DNA of 22,231 nt from Ottowia sp. (GTDB lineage: Bacteria; Pseudomonadota; Gammaproteobacteria; Burkholderiales; Burkholderiaceae_C): NCBI GenBank assembly GCA_023228705.1, contig JALOAS010000054.1:1-22231 (forward strand), in the 5' to 3' direction. The number at the start of each line of letters is the position of its first letter. Positions within the stretch are counted from its first letter, which is position 1. This document shows, piece after piece, positions 5,942-13,289 of the stretch. The position numbers were made by a program, and so were the translations under genes. The notes beneath the pieces were generated by a model. The model did no database searches. It was not told the DNA's origin and saw only the letters and a list, made by a program, of their open reading frames with translations.

Positions 5942-6843
5942 TGCCAGCGGAGACGACCTTGAGCCAGCTCGACCAGTGGCTGTTTTTGCTGCTGAACGCG
6001 GGTCCGGGCACCGATCCGGTTTTCATCACGGCGTTCCGCTGGGTCAGTGAGGGGTTGCTGGCGACCGTGGTTCTTGCCCTGGCGCTGATCGCCATCACGC
6101 AGCAACGGCACCGGCGCGATGTGCTCGTGGCCCTGGGTTGCATGCTGCTGGCTGCCATCGTCGTGCAGTTGATTCGGGCAAGGTTTGCGTTGCCGCGCCC
6201 GGCGGCGCTGGGCTTGGGCATTCAATGGGTCGCGCACGGCGCCAGCCCGGGCATGCCCAGTGCCCACGCAACCGCTGCCTTCGCCTTTGCCGCCGCGCTG
6301 GCGCGGGCGCCATGGCGACGCGCCAGCGCCGCTGCCTTTGCTGCCGCCGCCCTGATCGGCTACAGCCGCGTCTTCCTGGGCCTGCACCTGCCCGGTCAGG
6401 TGTTGGCCGGCGCGCTGCTTGGCTGCGCACTGCCGTGGGTCGCGTGGCCGGTGCCCAGGCACGCGGGGCAGGGCTGGCGGGCGCTGCGCAGCCTGATGGC
6501 GCGGGACCGAGCCATCGAACGGTGGCTGTACACGGAAGTCGCGGCAGCCTACGATGAACTCAAGGCTGACCCGTCCAAGGCTTTGACCCCTGATCAGGTG
6601 CGCGCAGATCACGACACCGATGCCATCGCTGAGTTCTGCTTTTCGTTGACCACGTTCCCAGAGCGCGGCACGCGTCGCGACGACATCCGTCCGGGCGTGC
6701 GCGTCACGAACTACCGCAAACGCGCCGTGATCGCGTTTACGGTCGATGTCGGCGCCGAGCAGGTGTTCATCCTTGGCGTGTTCTACGGCGGACAGGACTT
6801 TGAGGCCGCGCTGAGCGGGTTCACAGAAGATGAAAGGCCGTGA
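5941..6843 (+). CDS. PAP2-family phosphatase with a C-terminal fusion to a deleted ParD/ParE remnant
   Basis: The ATG overlaps the TGA of the upstream transferase gene by one base (TGATG), so the two are probably co-translated. Residues 1-185 are a complete small PAP2 phosphatase with several membrane segments: RARFALPRP (79-87), GMPSAHATAAF (104-114) and SRVFLGLHLPGQVLAG (142-157). In the last motif the Asp that normally follows the His by four residues is Gln153, which may weaken activity. The frame then continues with no stop into residues 186-300. These resemble a ParD-like antitoxin N-terminus (MARDRAIERWL...ADPSKALTPDQV) joined to the C-terminal two thirds of a ParE-like toxin (AEFCFSLTTFPERGTRRDD...VFYGGQDFEAAL). 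Related phosphatases stop near residue 185-200, so the tail is an acquired addition. Confidence 0.85.
   Translation: MPAETTLSQLDQWLFLLLNAGPGTDPVFITAFRWVSEGLLATVVLALALIAITQQRHRRDVLVALGCMLLAAIVVQLIRARFALPRPAALGLGIQWVAHGASPGMPSAHATAAFAFAAALARAPWRRASAAAFAAAALIGYSRVFLGLHLPGQVLAGALLGCALPWVAWPVPRHAGQGWRALRSLMARDRAIERWLYTEVAAAYDELKADPSKALTPDQVRADHDTDAIAEFCFSLTTFPERGTRRDDIRPGVRVTNYRKRAVIAFTVDVGAEQVFILGVFYGGQDFEAALSGFTEDERP
6496..6843 (+). pseudogene. Internally deleted ParD/ParE-type toxin-antitoxin remnant, fused in frame to PAP2
   Basis: From the ATG at 6496 the translation looks like the start of a ParD-family antitoxin for about 40 residues. Near 6613-6625 it changes abruptly to ParE-like sequence: AEFCFSLTTFPERG, RRDDIRPGVRV, AVIAFTV and FYGGQDFEA, with the FPERG and YGGRDFE-like motifs of that toxin family. 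The antitoxin C-terminus (toxin-binding part) and the toxin N-terminus (about 35 residues including the first helices) are missing, so a working pair is unlikely. The simplest history is one in-frame deletion across the antitoxin-toxin boundary after the module had come to lie behind or within the PAP2 gene. Family assignment is by recognition, not search. Confidence 0.7.
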
Positions 6844-7013
6844 CGTGCATGCATCTTCGGTATTTTGGTCCAGGTTCCGGTCAACTTCCGTCATCGTCCC
6901 GTTGTGGCCGGTCGTAGACGGCCGCTTTCGGCAACGCGATACGCTCGCGCAAGGCAAGGCGATCGTGCACCCCGTGTAGGCACTCCCTCCCGATGCGTAC
7001 CATCAATCAGGAA

Positions 7014-7020
7014 AAGGAGC
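7014..7020 (+). promoter_or_regulatory. Strong ribosome binding site of the cytochrome b561 gene
   Basis: AAAGGAG stands a few bases before the ATG at 7022, a near-ideal Shine-Dalgarno sequence that fixes this start. Confidence 0.8.
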
Positions 7021-7021
7021 C

Positions 7022-7627
7022 ATGACCGAAACCCCACGCACCACCGCAATCGCGACGGCACCGCTCGATGTTGTAACGCGCATCCTGCAGCTCGGCCTCG
7101 CGGTGTTCGGCATCTGGGCCTGGCTCACCGGCGCGGGTTGGATCGGGGCGGGTGCGGCCGACTATGAGCGCCCTGACCATTTCTGGTACATCCAGCACCG
7201 GTGGGTAGGCATTACATTCACGGCGTTCCTGCTGGCACGGATCCTCTGGGGATTCGTGGGTCCGGCCGACGTGCGGTTTGTAAACTGGGTGCCGTGGACG
7301 CGGGAGCGCCTGAGATGGGTTGTCGAGGACGTGCGTTCGCTGCTGCACTTGCGCATTCCCGAACGCCCCACCCACGTCGGCCTGTCCGGATTCGTGGAGG
7401 CGCTCGGACTGCTCGCGTTCCTGTGGCTGGGCCTGAGTGGCCTGAGCAACGCGATCACGATCACGCCCGGTGTCAAGCTGACAGCCGCCTTGCCGCACCT
7501 CATCAAGCATTGGCACCAGATCGGCAACGTGCTGGTGCCGGCGTACCTGATCTTGCACGTGGGCGGCACCGTGGCCCACAGCATCGTCGGCAGGCAGGTT
7601 TGGAAAAAGATGCTGTTCCTCGAATGA
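7022..7627 (+). CDS. Cytochrome b561-family di-haem membrane protein
   Basis: This 201-residue protein has four hydrophobic segments (about 22-40, 60-80, 122-142, 168-188), the layout of bacterial cytochrome b561 and hydrogenase b-type subunits. Candidate haem-ligand His residues are in QHRWVG (His59), THVGLSG (His118), KHWHQIG (His163, His165) and LILHVGGTVAH (His179, His186). Such proteins pass electrons between quinones and a periplasmic partner. No partner gene such as a c-type cytochrome or dehydrogenase is adjacent, so the electron partner is unknown. The gene is transcribed on its own after a 178-bp gap and carries an excellent ribosome binding site. Confidence 0.85.
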   Translation: MTETPRTTAIATAPLDVVTRILQLGLAVFGIWAWLTGAGWIGAGAADYERPDHFWYIQHRWVGITFTAFLLARILWGFVGPADVRFVNWVPWTRERLRWVVEDVRSLLHLRIPERPTHVGLSGFVEALGLLAFLWLGLSGLSNAITITPGVKLTAALPHLIKHWHQIGNVLVPAYLILHVGGTVAHSIVGRQVWKKMLFLE

Positions 7628-7767
7628 GGCAGCGGGGCGGTCCGCCCGATGCTGCTGGAGCGCGCAACCGCACGGACTACGACCTGCGGTCAGCGCCAAA
7701 GCGGTCCGGTTGTTTGTCGGGAGGCTACTGCATCTTCAAGTTTCCACGTCCGTTACAAAATCACCCC

Positions 7768-8510
7768 ATGCCGCCCCGGTCCGGATCTTGTATCAAATTG
7801 CTTGCCGTGTGCGGCGCGCAAGAGTGGGTGCTCACGTTGCTGATGGTGCCGGCTGCAGCGTCAGCGTACGAGGCCAGCCGGCTGGGCGTCGTGGCCGATC
7901 GCCAGATGGTGCAAGACATGGCCACGACCGCCACCACCGAAGCCGGGCATCTGCTCACGGCCGACTTCCCGGGTTATTTTTTCCTGCACGCCGCTCCCGG
8001 GCTGCTGCTGGTTTTTTGGCCGCAGGTGCGGCGACGCAAGCCTGTGCCCGCCGGCTTGCTATGGGTTGGCAGCCAGGCCGTCATCGTGGCGCTGATGCTG
8101 GGCATGGTCTGGCCCGATCTGAAGTCGCTGCAGGCAACGGCGCATGGGCACCGCGACTTGATCCTAGATTCAGCAGTCGAACGCTGCTTCGTGTGCATAT
8201 ATTGCTGGGAGCAAAGGAAAAGGTACGCTTGCACGAGCACACCATTTTGGTGACCACGCTATGCGCTCGATCGCACAGCGCTGGACGCGCCATGCTGCGT
8301 TGCTCCGCCTTGCAGACAGTAGTCTGCCGCGTTGTCGCGCCTTGCCTGACACGCCCATCGCAGCACGCTCGAACGCATTCAACTACTGAATCTAGGTTGA
8401 TCGATGCGCTGCTGCCTTGGGCAGCGCCCAGCGCCGGTGTCAGTCACGCCAAAACCATGCTGCACAGTACCCGCAGCGCTGCCCGGCGTTGCAAAATCAA
8501 TGCACGATGA
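7768..8510 (+). pseudogene. Small membrane-protein gene split by a MITE-like insertion
   Basis: An open frame from ATG 7768 encodes a protein with hydrophobic segments around residues 17-32, 66-82 and 93-112 (for example FPGYFFLHAAPGLLLVFW). I do not recognise the family. The frame runs into the element at 8163 and ends inside it at 8253. If the element and one copy of the TTGAT duplication (8163-8401) are removed, the frame reads straight on as RDLIDALLPWAAP to a TGA at 8508-8510, giving a restored product of 167 residues. That the restored frame stays open for 36 more codons supports the reconstruction. The intact gene may itself be a fragment, since no clear ribosome site precedes 7768. 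Confidence 0.65.
8158..8401. mobile_element. MITE-like element with terminal inverted repeats and 5-bp target duplication
   Basis: The element spans 8163-8396 (234 bp). Its ends are inverted: CCTAGATTCAGCAGTCGAAC on the left and, on the opposite strand at the right end, CCTAGATTCAGTAGTTGAAT. The outer 11 bp are identical, and about 19 of the first 22 match. It is flanked by TTGAT on both sides (8158-8162 and 8397-8401), a 5-bp target duplication. No transposase is encoded; the longest internal frames are short and Arg-rich. It is therefore a non-autonomous element that would be moved by a transposase elsewhere. I cannot assign the parental insertion-sequence family from the ends alone. An internal palindrome, CAGAC/GTCTG, lies near its middle. 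Confidence 0.85.
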
Positions 8511-8888
8511 GTGCCGCTGCCGGCTGCAGCGGTAACCCGCTATCGCTCATCCTCATGGGCGGCACGACGGTACCTGCGGGCGCAGGGACGCCGCGCGGAT
8601 GCGCATGCGTTACGACTCGGCCGATGGCAGCGCGCCAGGGACCTGCGTGACGCTGCCGCCGCCAGTGAGCCGGCTGGCGCATGCGCGGACGATGTGTTCG
8701 TGCGCTCACGCACAGGCCCAAGCTGCGCAGGGATGGACGCACATGCCGAGCGCTGCCATCGAACCGGCCGAGGCGGCTCTTGTCGTGCAGCATCGGTTCA
8801 GCAGGCATGGGCGAGACACACGGACTGGAGCGTTTCGCCATTTTCTGGCACGATAGGGGCGGCACAACCTTTTGCGGAGACACCGACC
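8511..8888. other. 378-bp region without a convincing gene
   Basis: The interval between the split gene and the CBS-domain gene has open frames on both strands, as expected at this G+C content, but none has recognisable protein character or a good ribosome site. A frame that is open upstream of the CBS-domain gene gives an Arg/Ala-rich peptide that I take as spurious. A 7-bp hairpin, CCGCTGC/GCAGCGG, lies at about 8516-8534 just after the split gene's stop and has no following U-run. Confidence 0.6.
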
Positions 8889-9329
8889 ATGGCAACCGTT
8901 GCAGATGTTTTGAAAAACAAGAGGCCGGGGGAGCTGGCCATTTTGCCGCCCGAGGCGACCGTCCGTGATGCACTGCAACTGATGGCCGACCGCGACATTG
9001 GCTCGGTGGTGGTGATCGGTGGCGAACTGCTGGAGGGCATTTTCACCGAGCGCGACTATGCGCGCCGAATCGTGCTCAAGGGGCTGCATTCGGTCGATGT
9101 CAAATTGATCGATGTCATGACCAAACGCTTGTATGTGGTGCACCTGGACGATACCGTGCAAGAGTGCCTGAGCATCATGACGCAGGCGCGCGTTCGCCAC
9201 CTGCCGGTGGTTGCAGACAAACGCATCACCGGCCTGGTGTCGATCGGCGACCTGGTCAACCACATGCTCGAAGAGCAGCGCTTCATGATCGAGCAGCTGG
9301 AAAACTACATCGCCGGCAACATGGGGTAG
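8889..9329 (+). CDS. Two-CBS-domain protein
   Basis: This 146-residue cytosolic protein consists of little more than a pair of CBS motifs. The first covers about residues 10-65 (PPEATVRDALQLMADRDIGSVVVI...GIFTERDYARRIV) and the second about 75-132 (VMTKRLYVVHLDDTVQECLSIMTQARVRHLPVV...GLVSIGDLVNHML). Paired CBS domains bind adenine nucleotides and usually regulate a partner enzyme or channel. The second half ends in the GLVSIGDLV motif that is typical of this very common stand-alone family. The start is the ATG at 8889 with GGAG upstream (GCGGAGACACCGACC). No partner is adjacent and its target is unknown. Confidence 0.9.
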   Translation: MATVADVLKNKRPGELAILPPEATVRDALQLMADRDIGSVVVIGGELLEGIFTERDYARRIVLKGLHSVDVKLIDVMTKRLYVVHLDDTVQECLSIMTQARVRHLPVVADKRITGLVSIGDLVNHMLEEQRFMIEQLENYIAGNMG

Positions 9330-9376
9330 GGGCCCGTGCGACAAGGGCGCTCCGGCCTGCAAAAGCACTGCTGGTT

Positions 9377-9565
9377 GGCAAGCATCGTCAGCTTGCCGGA
9401 TGACGGATGACTTCGGCCCTTGCGGGCCCTTGATGAAAGCCGCCTGTGGCGGCGGATGATGAATCATGGCGGCGCAGCCGCAGTCATTGCTGCCGCGCAG
9501 CGGCGCGGTCATTGAAGCGCCAGCGAGATCATCCGTCATGCGCCGCGCTCGACGCTCAACGCTGC
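9377..9565. repeat. Mosaic intergenic repeat, copy B (most complete)
   Basis: The copy fills most of the gap between the CBS gene and tsaD. Order: GGCAAGCATCGTCAGCT; GGATGACGGATGA; hairpin GGCCCTTGCGGGCC; TGATGAAA; hairpin GCCGCCTGTGGCGGC; GGATGATGAATCAT; hairpin GGCGGCGCAGCCGC; AGTCAT; hairpin near TGCCGCGCAGCGGCG; GGTCAT; GAAGCGCCAGCGAGATC; TCATCCGTCATGCG; then CGCTCGA and CGCTCAA heptads (9546-9559). G+C-rich palindromes thus alternate with ATGA/TCAT spacers, like a composite REP/BIME-type element. The left block (9398-9460) and right block (9464-9543) recur at 21918-21980 and 22051-22126. Confidence 0.8.
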
Positions 9566-9598
9566 ACGGCAGCTCCCGGACACGGATAATCGCCTGTC

Positions 9599-10636
9599 AT
9601 GGCTACCCTGGTTCTTGGCTTTGAGTCTTCCTGCGATGAAACGGGCGTGGCGCTGGTGGCGTTTGAAGGGACGCAGACGCCGCGCCTGCTGGCGCATGCG
9701 CTGCATTCGCAGGTTGCGCTGCATGCCGATTACGGCGGCGTGGTCCCGGAGCTGGCGAGCCGCGATCACATCCGCCACGCGCTGCCGCTGACCCGCGAGG
9801 TGCTGGCGCGCGCCGGACGCCAGCTGCAGGACGTGGACGTGGTGGCGTACACGCAGGGGCCGGGCCTGGCCGGTGCGCTGCTGGTGGGGGCGGGCGTGGC
9901 GTGCGCGCTGGCTGCGGCGCTGGAGCGGCCGGTGATGGGCGTGCACCATCTGGAGGGGCACTTGCTCTCGCCGTTTCTGGGCGAGGCCGCACCGGCGTTC
10001 CCGTTCGTGGCGCTGCTGGTCAGCGGCGGGCACACGCAGCTGATGCGGGTCGACGGCGTCGGCCGCTATGCGTTGCTGGGCGAGACCGTGGACGACGCCG
10101 CGGGCGAGGCGTTTGACAAGAGCGCCAAGCTGCTGGGGCTGGCGTATCCGGGCGGACCCGCGCTGGCGCGGCTGGCCGATTTTGGCGACCCCGATGCTTA
10201 CGAACTGCCGCGGCCGCTGCTGCACAGCCACGATTTGAATTTTTCTTTTTCCGGGCTCAAGACCGCGGTGCTCACGCAGGTCCGCAGGTTTGACGGCGTG
10301 CCCTGCGATCAGCCCCGGGCCGACCTGGCCGCCAGCACGCAGGCGGCCATTGTCGACGTGCTGGTGCGCAAGTCCAGGCAGGCACTGGAGCAGACCGGGC
10401 TGAGGCGCCTGGTGGTGGCGGGGGGCGTGGGCGCCAACCAGCACCTGCGTACAGAGCTGGCGCGGGCCTGCGCAGCGCTTGGCGCGCAGGTGCATTATCC
10501 GGACCTGGTGTTTTGTACCGACAACGGGGCCATGATCGCCATGGCCGCGGCGCTGCGCATGCAGGCCGGGGTGGAAGAGCCGCGGCGCGACTACGCGTTT
10601 GAGGTGCGCCCGCGCTGGCCGCTCGATACGGTTTAG
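9599..10636 (+). CDS. tsaD: tRNA N6-threonylcarbamoyladenosine transferase TsaD
   Basis: TsaD, working with TsaB and TsaE, transfers the threonylcarbamoyl group from threonylcarbamoyl-AMP to A37 of ANN-decoding tRNAs. The 345-residue length is normal. Visible features are GFESSCDETGVAL at the N-terminus, QGPGLAGALLVG (about 86-97), the metal-binding HHLEGH (His117, His121), LLVSGGHTQL (about 140-149), GEAFDKSAKLLGL, and the C-terminal VVAGGVGANQHLR and FCTDNGAMIA, all diagnostic for the family. The gene stands alone, preceded by the mosaic repeat. Its TAG stop overlaps the stop of the convergent recJ gene by two bases. Confidence 0.97.
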   Translation: MATLVLGFESSCDETGVALVAFEGTQTPRLLAHALHSQVALHADYGGVVPELASRDHIRHALPLTREVLARAGRQLQDVDVVAYTQGPGLAGALLVGAGVACALAAALERPVMGVHHLEGHLLSPFLGEAAPAFPFVALLVSGGHTQLMRVDGVGRYALLGETVDDAAGEAFDKSAKLLGLAYPGGPALARLADFGDPDAYELPRPLLHSHDLNFSFSGLKTAVLTQVRRFDGVPCDQPRADLAASTQAAIVDVLVRKSRQALEQTGLRRLVVAGGVGANQHLRTELARACAALGAQVHYPDLVFCTDNGAMIAMAAALRMQAGVEEPRRDYAFEVRPRWPLDTV

Positions 10637-12366
10637 CTGCGCACCGCCTGCGCTGCAGGCGTGGCCTGCCCCTCGATCACGAACTGCACGCTTTGCTGGC
10701 CGCGCCATTCGTTGACCTCGGGCCGGAACGCCAGGTGCGCGTCGCGTGGCAGCGGCGTCACGCGGCGGAACCAGATGCCGTCCACCTCTTCGCCCTGGTG
10801 GCGCAGCCTGAGCTTGAGGTGGTGTTCTCCGACCAGGCGCTGGCTGATGACCTCCACCGTCTCGCTGAAGGTGGGTGGTGCAAAGCCCTGGCCCCAGACC
10901 TCGCCCTGCAGGGCCTGCACCAGGTCCACGCGCCGGTAGCGTGCCGGCAGCGCGCCGTCGGTTTGCAGCTCGCGCGTGAGCGAGGCGGCGTCCAGCAGCT
11001 CGCCAGCCACTTGCGCAAAGGCCTGCTGGAACTGCGGCCATTGCGCCTCGGCAATGCTGCAGCCGGCCGCCATGGCGTGGCCGCCAAAGGTGCTGAGGAT
11101 ATCCGGGTTGCGCTTGGCCATGAGGTCCAGCGCATCGCGCAGGTGAAAGCCGGGAATGGAGCGGCCCGATCCCTTGAGCGTGCCCGACTGGCCGGCCGCG
11201 CCCGAGCGGGCAAAGACAAAGACCGGGCGGTGCCAGCGCTCCTTCAGCCGCGAGGCGACGATGCCGACCACGCCCTCGTGGAAGTCGGGCTGGAACACGG
11301 CCAGCGCGGGGGGCGGCGTGCTGCTGCCGGCAAACAGCGCTTCGGCCAGCTCGCGTGCCCGCTCGTCCATGTCGCCTTCCACGCTGCGGCGCTGGCGGTT
11401 GATGTGGTCCAGGGTTGCCGCCAGCTCGCTGGCCTGTGTGGCGTCGTCGCTGGTCAGCAGCAGGATGCCAACGGCCATGTCGGCCAGGCGCCCGGCCGCG
11501 TTGATGCGCGGGCCCAGCGCAAAGCCGAAGTCGGCGGTGGCGGCGCGGCGCCAGTCGCGGCCGGCCACGGCAAACAGCGCCGCCAGGCCCCGCGGCATGT
11601 GGCCGCTGCGAATGCGCTGCAGTCCCTGCGCGACCAGGCGGCGGTTGTTGGCGTCCAGCGGCACGACGTCGGCCACGGTGCCCAGCGCCACCAGCGGCAG
11701 CAGCGTATCCAGCCGGGGCTGGGCCTCGCGGCTGAAGACGCCGCGCCGCCGCAGCTCGCTGCGCAGCGCCAGCAGCACGTAGAACATGACGCCCACGCCG
11801 GCCAGCGCCTTGCTGGGAAAGGAGCAGCCGGGCTGGTTGGGGTTGACGATGACGTCAGCGGCCGGGAGTTGCAGGCCGGGCAGGTGGTGGTCGGTCACCA
11901 GCACTTGCAGGCCCAGCTCCTGCGCCCGTGCCACGCCGGCCACGCTGGCAATCCCGTTGTCCACGGTGATGAGCACGTTGGCGCCGGTGGCTGCCACGCG
12001 CTCGGCAATGGCCGGCGTGAGACCGTAGCCGTCGGCCACGCGGTTGGGCACCAGGTAGCTGGTCTGGCGCGCACCGAGCAGGCGCAGGCCGCGCAGCCCC
12101 ACGGCGCAGGCGGTGGCGCCGTCGCAATCGTAGTCGGCGACGATGCACAGGTGCCGGTCTTGCGCGATGGCGTCGGCCAGGAGCGCCGCGGCCTGTTCGG
12201 CGCCCAGGAGCGCGGATGGCGGCAGCAGCTTGCCCAGCCCGGGGTCCAGTTCATCGGCGCGGGTCACGCCGCGGCCCGCGTAAAGCCGGGCCAGCAGCGG
12301 ATGGATGCCAGCCTGCTCCAGGGCCCAGGCTGCGCGCGGGGGAACGGTGCGGACGGTGAGTTTCAC
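10633..12366 (-). CDS. recJ: Single-stranded-DNA-specific exonuclease RecJ
   Basis: RecJ degrades single-stranded DNA 5' to 3' in recombination and repair. The 577-residue length fits. DHH-family motifs are clear: VADYDCDGATA (about 77-87), VLITVDNGI (about 131-139), VTDHHLPG (about 157-164), and the downstream DHHA1/OB region with GVVGIVASRLKERWHRPVFVF, STFGGHAMAAGCSI and the C-terminal KLRLRHQGEEVDGIWF. The start is a GTG at 12366 that overlaps the TGA of the preceding gene (GTGA), indicating translational coupling. The stop overlaps that of convergent tsaD. Confidence 0.96.
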   Translation of the reverse strand: MKLTVRTVPPRAAWALEQAGIHPLLARLYAGRGVTRADELDPGLGKLLPPSALLGAEQAAALLADAIAQDRHLCIVADYDCDGATACAVGLRGLRLLGARQTSYLVPNRVADGYGLTPAIAERVAATGANVLITVDNGIASVAGVARAQELGLQVLVTDHHLPGLQLPAADVIVNPNQPGCSFPSKALAGVGVMFYVLLALRSELRRRGVFSREAQPRLDTLLPLVALGTVADVVPLDANNRRLVAQGLQRIRSGHMPRGLAALFAVAGRDWRRAATADFGFALGPRINAAGRLADMAVGILLLTSDDATQASELAATLDHINRQRRSVEGDMDERARELAEALFAGSSTPPPALAVFQPDFHEGVVGIVASRLKERWHRPVFVFARSGAAGQSGTLKGSGRSIPGFHLRDALDLMAKRNPDILSTFGGHAMAAGCSIAEAQWPQFQQAFAQVAGELLDAASLTRELQTDGALPARYRRVDLVQALQGEVWGQGFAPPTFSETVEVISQRLVGEHHLKLRLRHQGEEVDGIWFRRVTPLPRDAHLAFRPEVNEWRGQQSVQFVIEGQATPAAQAVRS

Positions 12367-13289
12367 AGCTGCAAGCGTAGCGCATCAAGCCGCAGCGGGC
12401 GAAAGCGGGCAGCCAGACGCGCCATGCCGCGGGCCGACTGCAGTGTGATGGCGCTGCGCGGGCCGCACAGCGTCAGCTGCACGCGCCGGCCTGCGGTCAG
12501 GGCGTCGCGCAGCGGCGCCACGCGGTCCTGGTCGATGGCCTGCCACACGGCGTGGCGCCGCGCCAGTTCCGGACCGGCCTGCGCCAGCCGTCGCTCCGAA
12601 ATGATGGCGGTCGATGCTGCGGGAATTTCGGCCAGCGTGCCGGCGCCTTCTATCCAGAGCGCATTGACCGGCGGCAGGCCGCTGGCCTCGCGCGCCTCGT
12701 TGACGGGGTGGCCTGCAAGCAGCATCTGCCATTCACTTTGCATGCGCCGCAGCGTGGCGGCGTCCCCGGTGCCGCTGACCGCCAGCGCTTCGCGACTGAG
12801 CGGCTCCTGGCTCGCGCGCATGATGGAGCAGGTGCTGAGCCCGGCAAACAGGGGGCTGCGTGCCAGCCAGGCGTCCGGACGCTGGTAGTCGATCAGGATG
12901 CCGGCTTCGGCCATGTACGGCCGGACCGTGGCCAGCAGCGCCTGCGCCGCGGCGTCGTCCAGCGCCAGCATGGCCGGGTCGGCCACCATGGCGCTGTCCA
13001 TGCCCAGTTGCAAGTGGCAGGGGCGGATCCAGGCGCAGGGTGTGCCCGTGGTTTGCGTCTCCAGTGCGGCCCAGGGCACCTGCCCGGACGGATGGTGCAG
13101 GCCGTACAACTGCGCCAGGATGCGCTCAAACGGGGCATCCGGTGCGTCGGCCTCACACGCCAGCCGGCCGGCTTCGCGCAGGTGCCCAAGCAGGGCTTCG
13201 AGCTGCGGCAGCGCGGGCAGTGGCGGCAGCGGCACGCCCTCGCGCAGGGGCGGGATGGCGCTGGCAATGACCAGGTGCGAGTCAGGCAT
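12363..13289 (-). CDS. Cofactor-independent phosphoglycerate mutase-like protein (betaproteobacterial type)
   Basis: This 308-residue protein resembles the proteins often annotated as cofactor-independent phosphoglycerate mutase-like and found next to recJ in Burkholderiales. Recognisable stretches are LYGLHHPSGQVPWAALE, CHLQLGMDSAMVADP, LSTCSIMRASQEPLSREAL, EWQMLLAGHPVNEAREASGLPPVNALWIEGAG and the C-terminal RVQLTLCGPRSAITLQ. It lacks the full metal-binding architecture of true iPGM, so the enzymatic name is only by family tradition and the reaction is uncertain. I chose the ATG at 13289, where similarity begins; the much longer open frame upstream overlaps lolC antisense and is spurious. 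It is coupled to recJ by GTGA. Confidence 0.8.
   Translation of the reverse strand: MPDSHLVIASAIPPLREGVPLPPLPALPQLEALLGHLREAGRLACEADAPDAPFERILAQLYGLHHPSGQVPWAALETQTTGTPCAWIRPCHLQLGMDSAMVADPAMLALDDAAAQALLATVRPYMAEAGILIDYQRPDAWLARSPLFAGLSTCSIMRASQEPLSREALAVSGTGDAATLRRMQSEWQMLLAGHPVNEAREASGLPPVNALWIEGAGTLAEIPAASTAIISERRLAQAGPELARRHAVWQAIDQDRVAPLRDALTAGRRVQLTLCGPRSAITLQSARGMARLAARFRPLRLDALRLQL

Noticed and set aside
6904..6925. Terminator hairpin (GGCCG/CGGCC) after the PAP2 fusion
   Set aside because: The stem is weak and no U-run follows it.
8170..8382. Arg-rich 70-codon minus-strand frame inside the MITE-like element
   Set aside because: The element is too short for a transposase and the frame has no recognisable motif; it is probably spurious even if it is annotated elsewhere.
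8837..8870. Sigma-54 promoter (TGGCAC) before the CBS-domain gene
   Set aside because: The -24-like TGGCAC is present, but no TTGC follows at the required spacing.
8511..8888. Upstream in-frame extension of the CBS-domain protein
   Set aside because: It is a low-complexity Arg/Ala-rich translation with no similarity; the ATG at 8889 has a ribosome site and starts the known domain.
9330..9539. Minus-strand frame giving peptides such as PPQAAFIKGPQGPKSSVI, also present at the 21900-22035 repeat
   Set aside because: The peptide is just the translation of the mosaic repeat; the same words recur wherever the repeat occurs, so it is not a gene.
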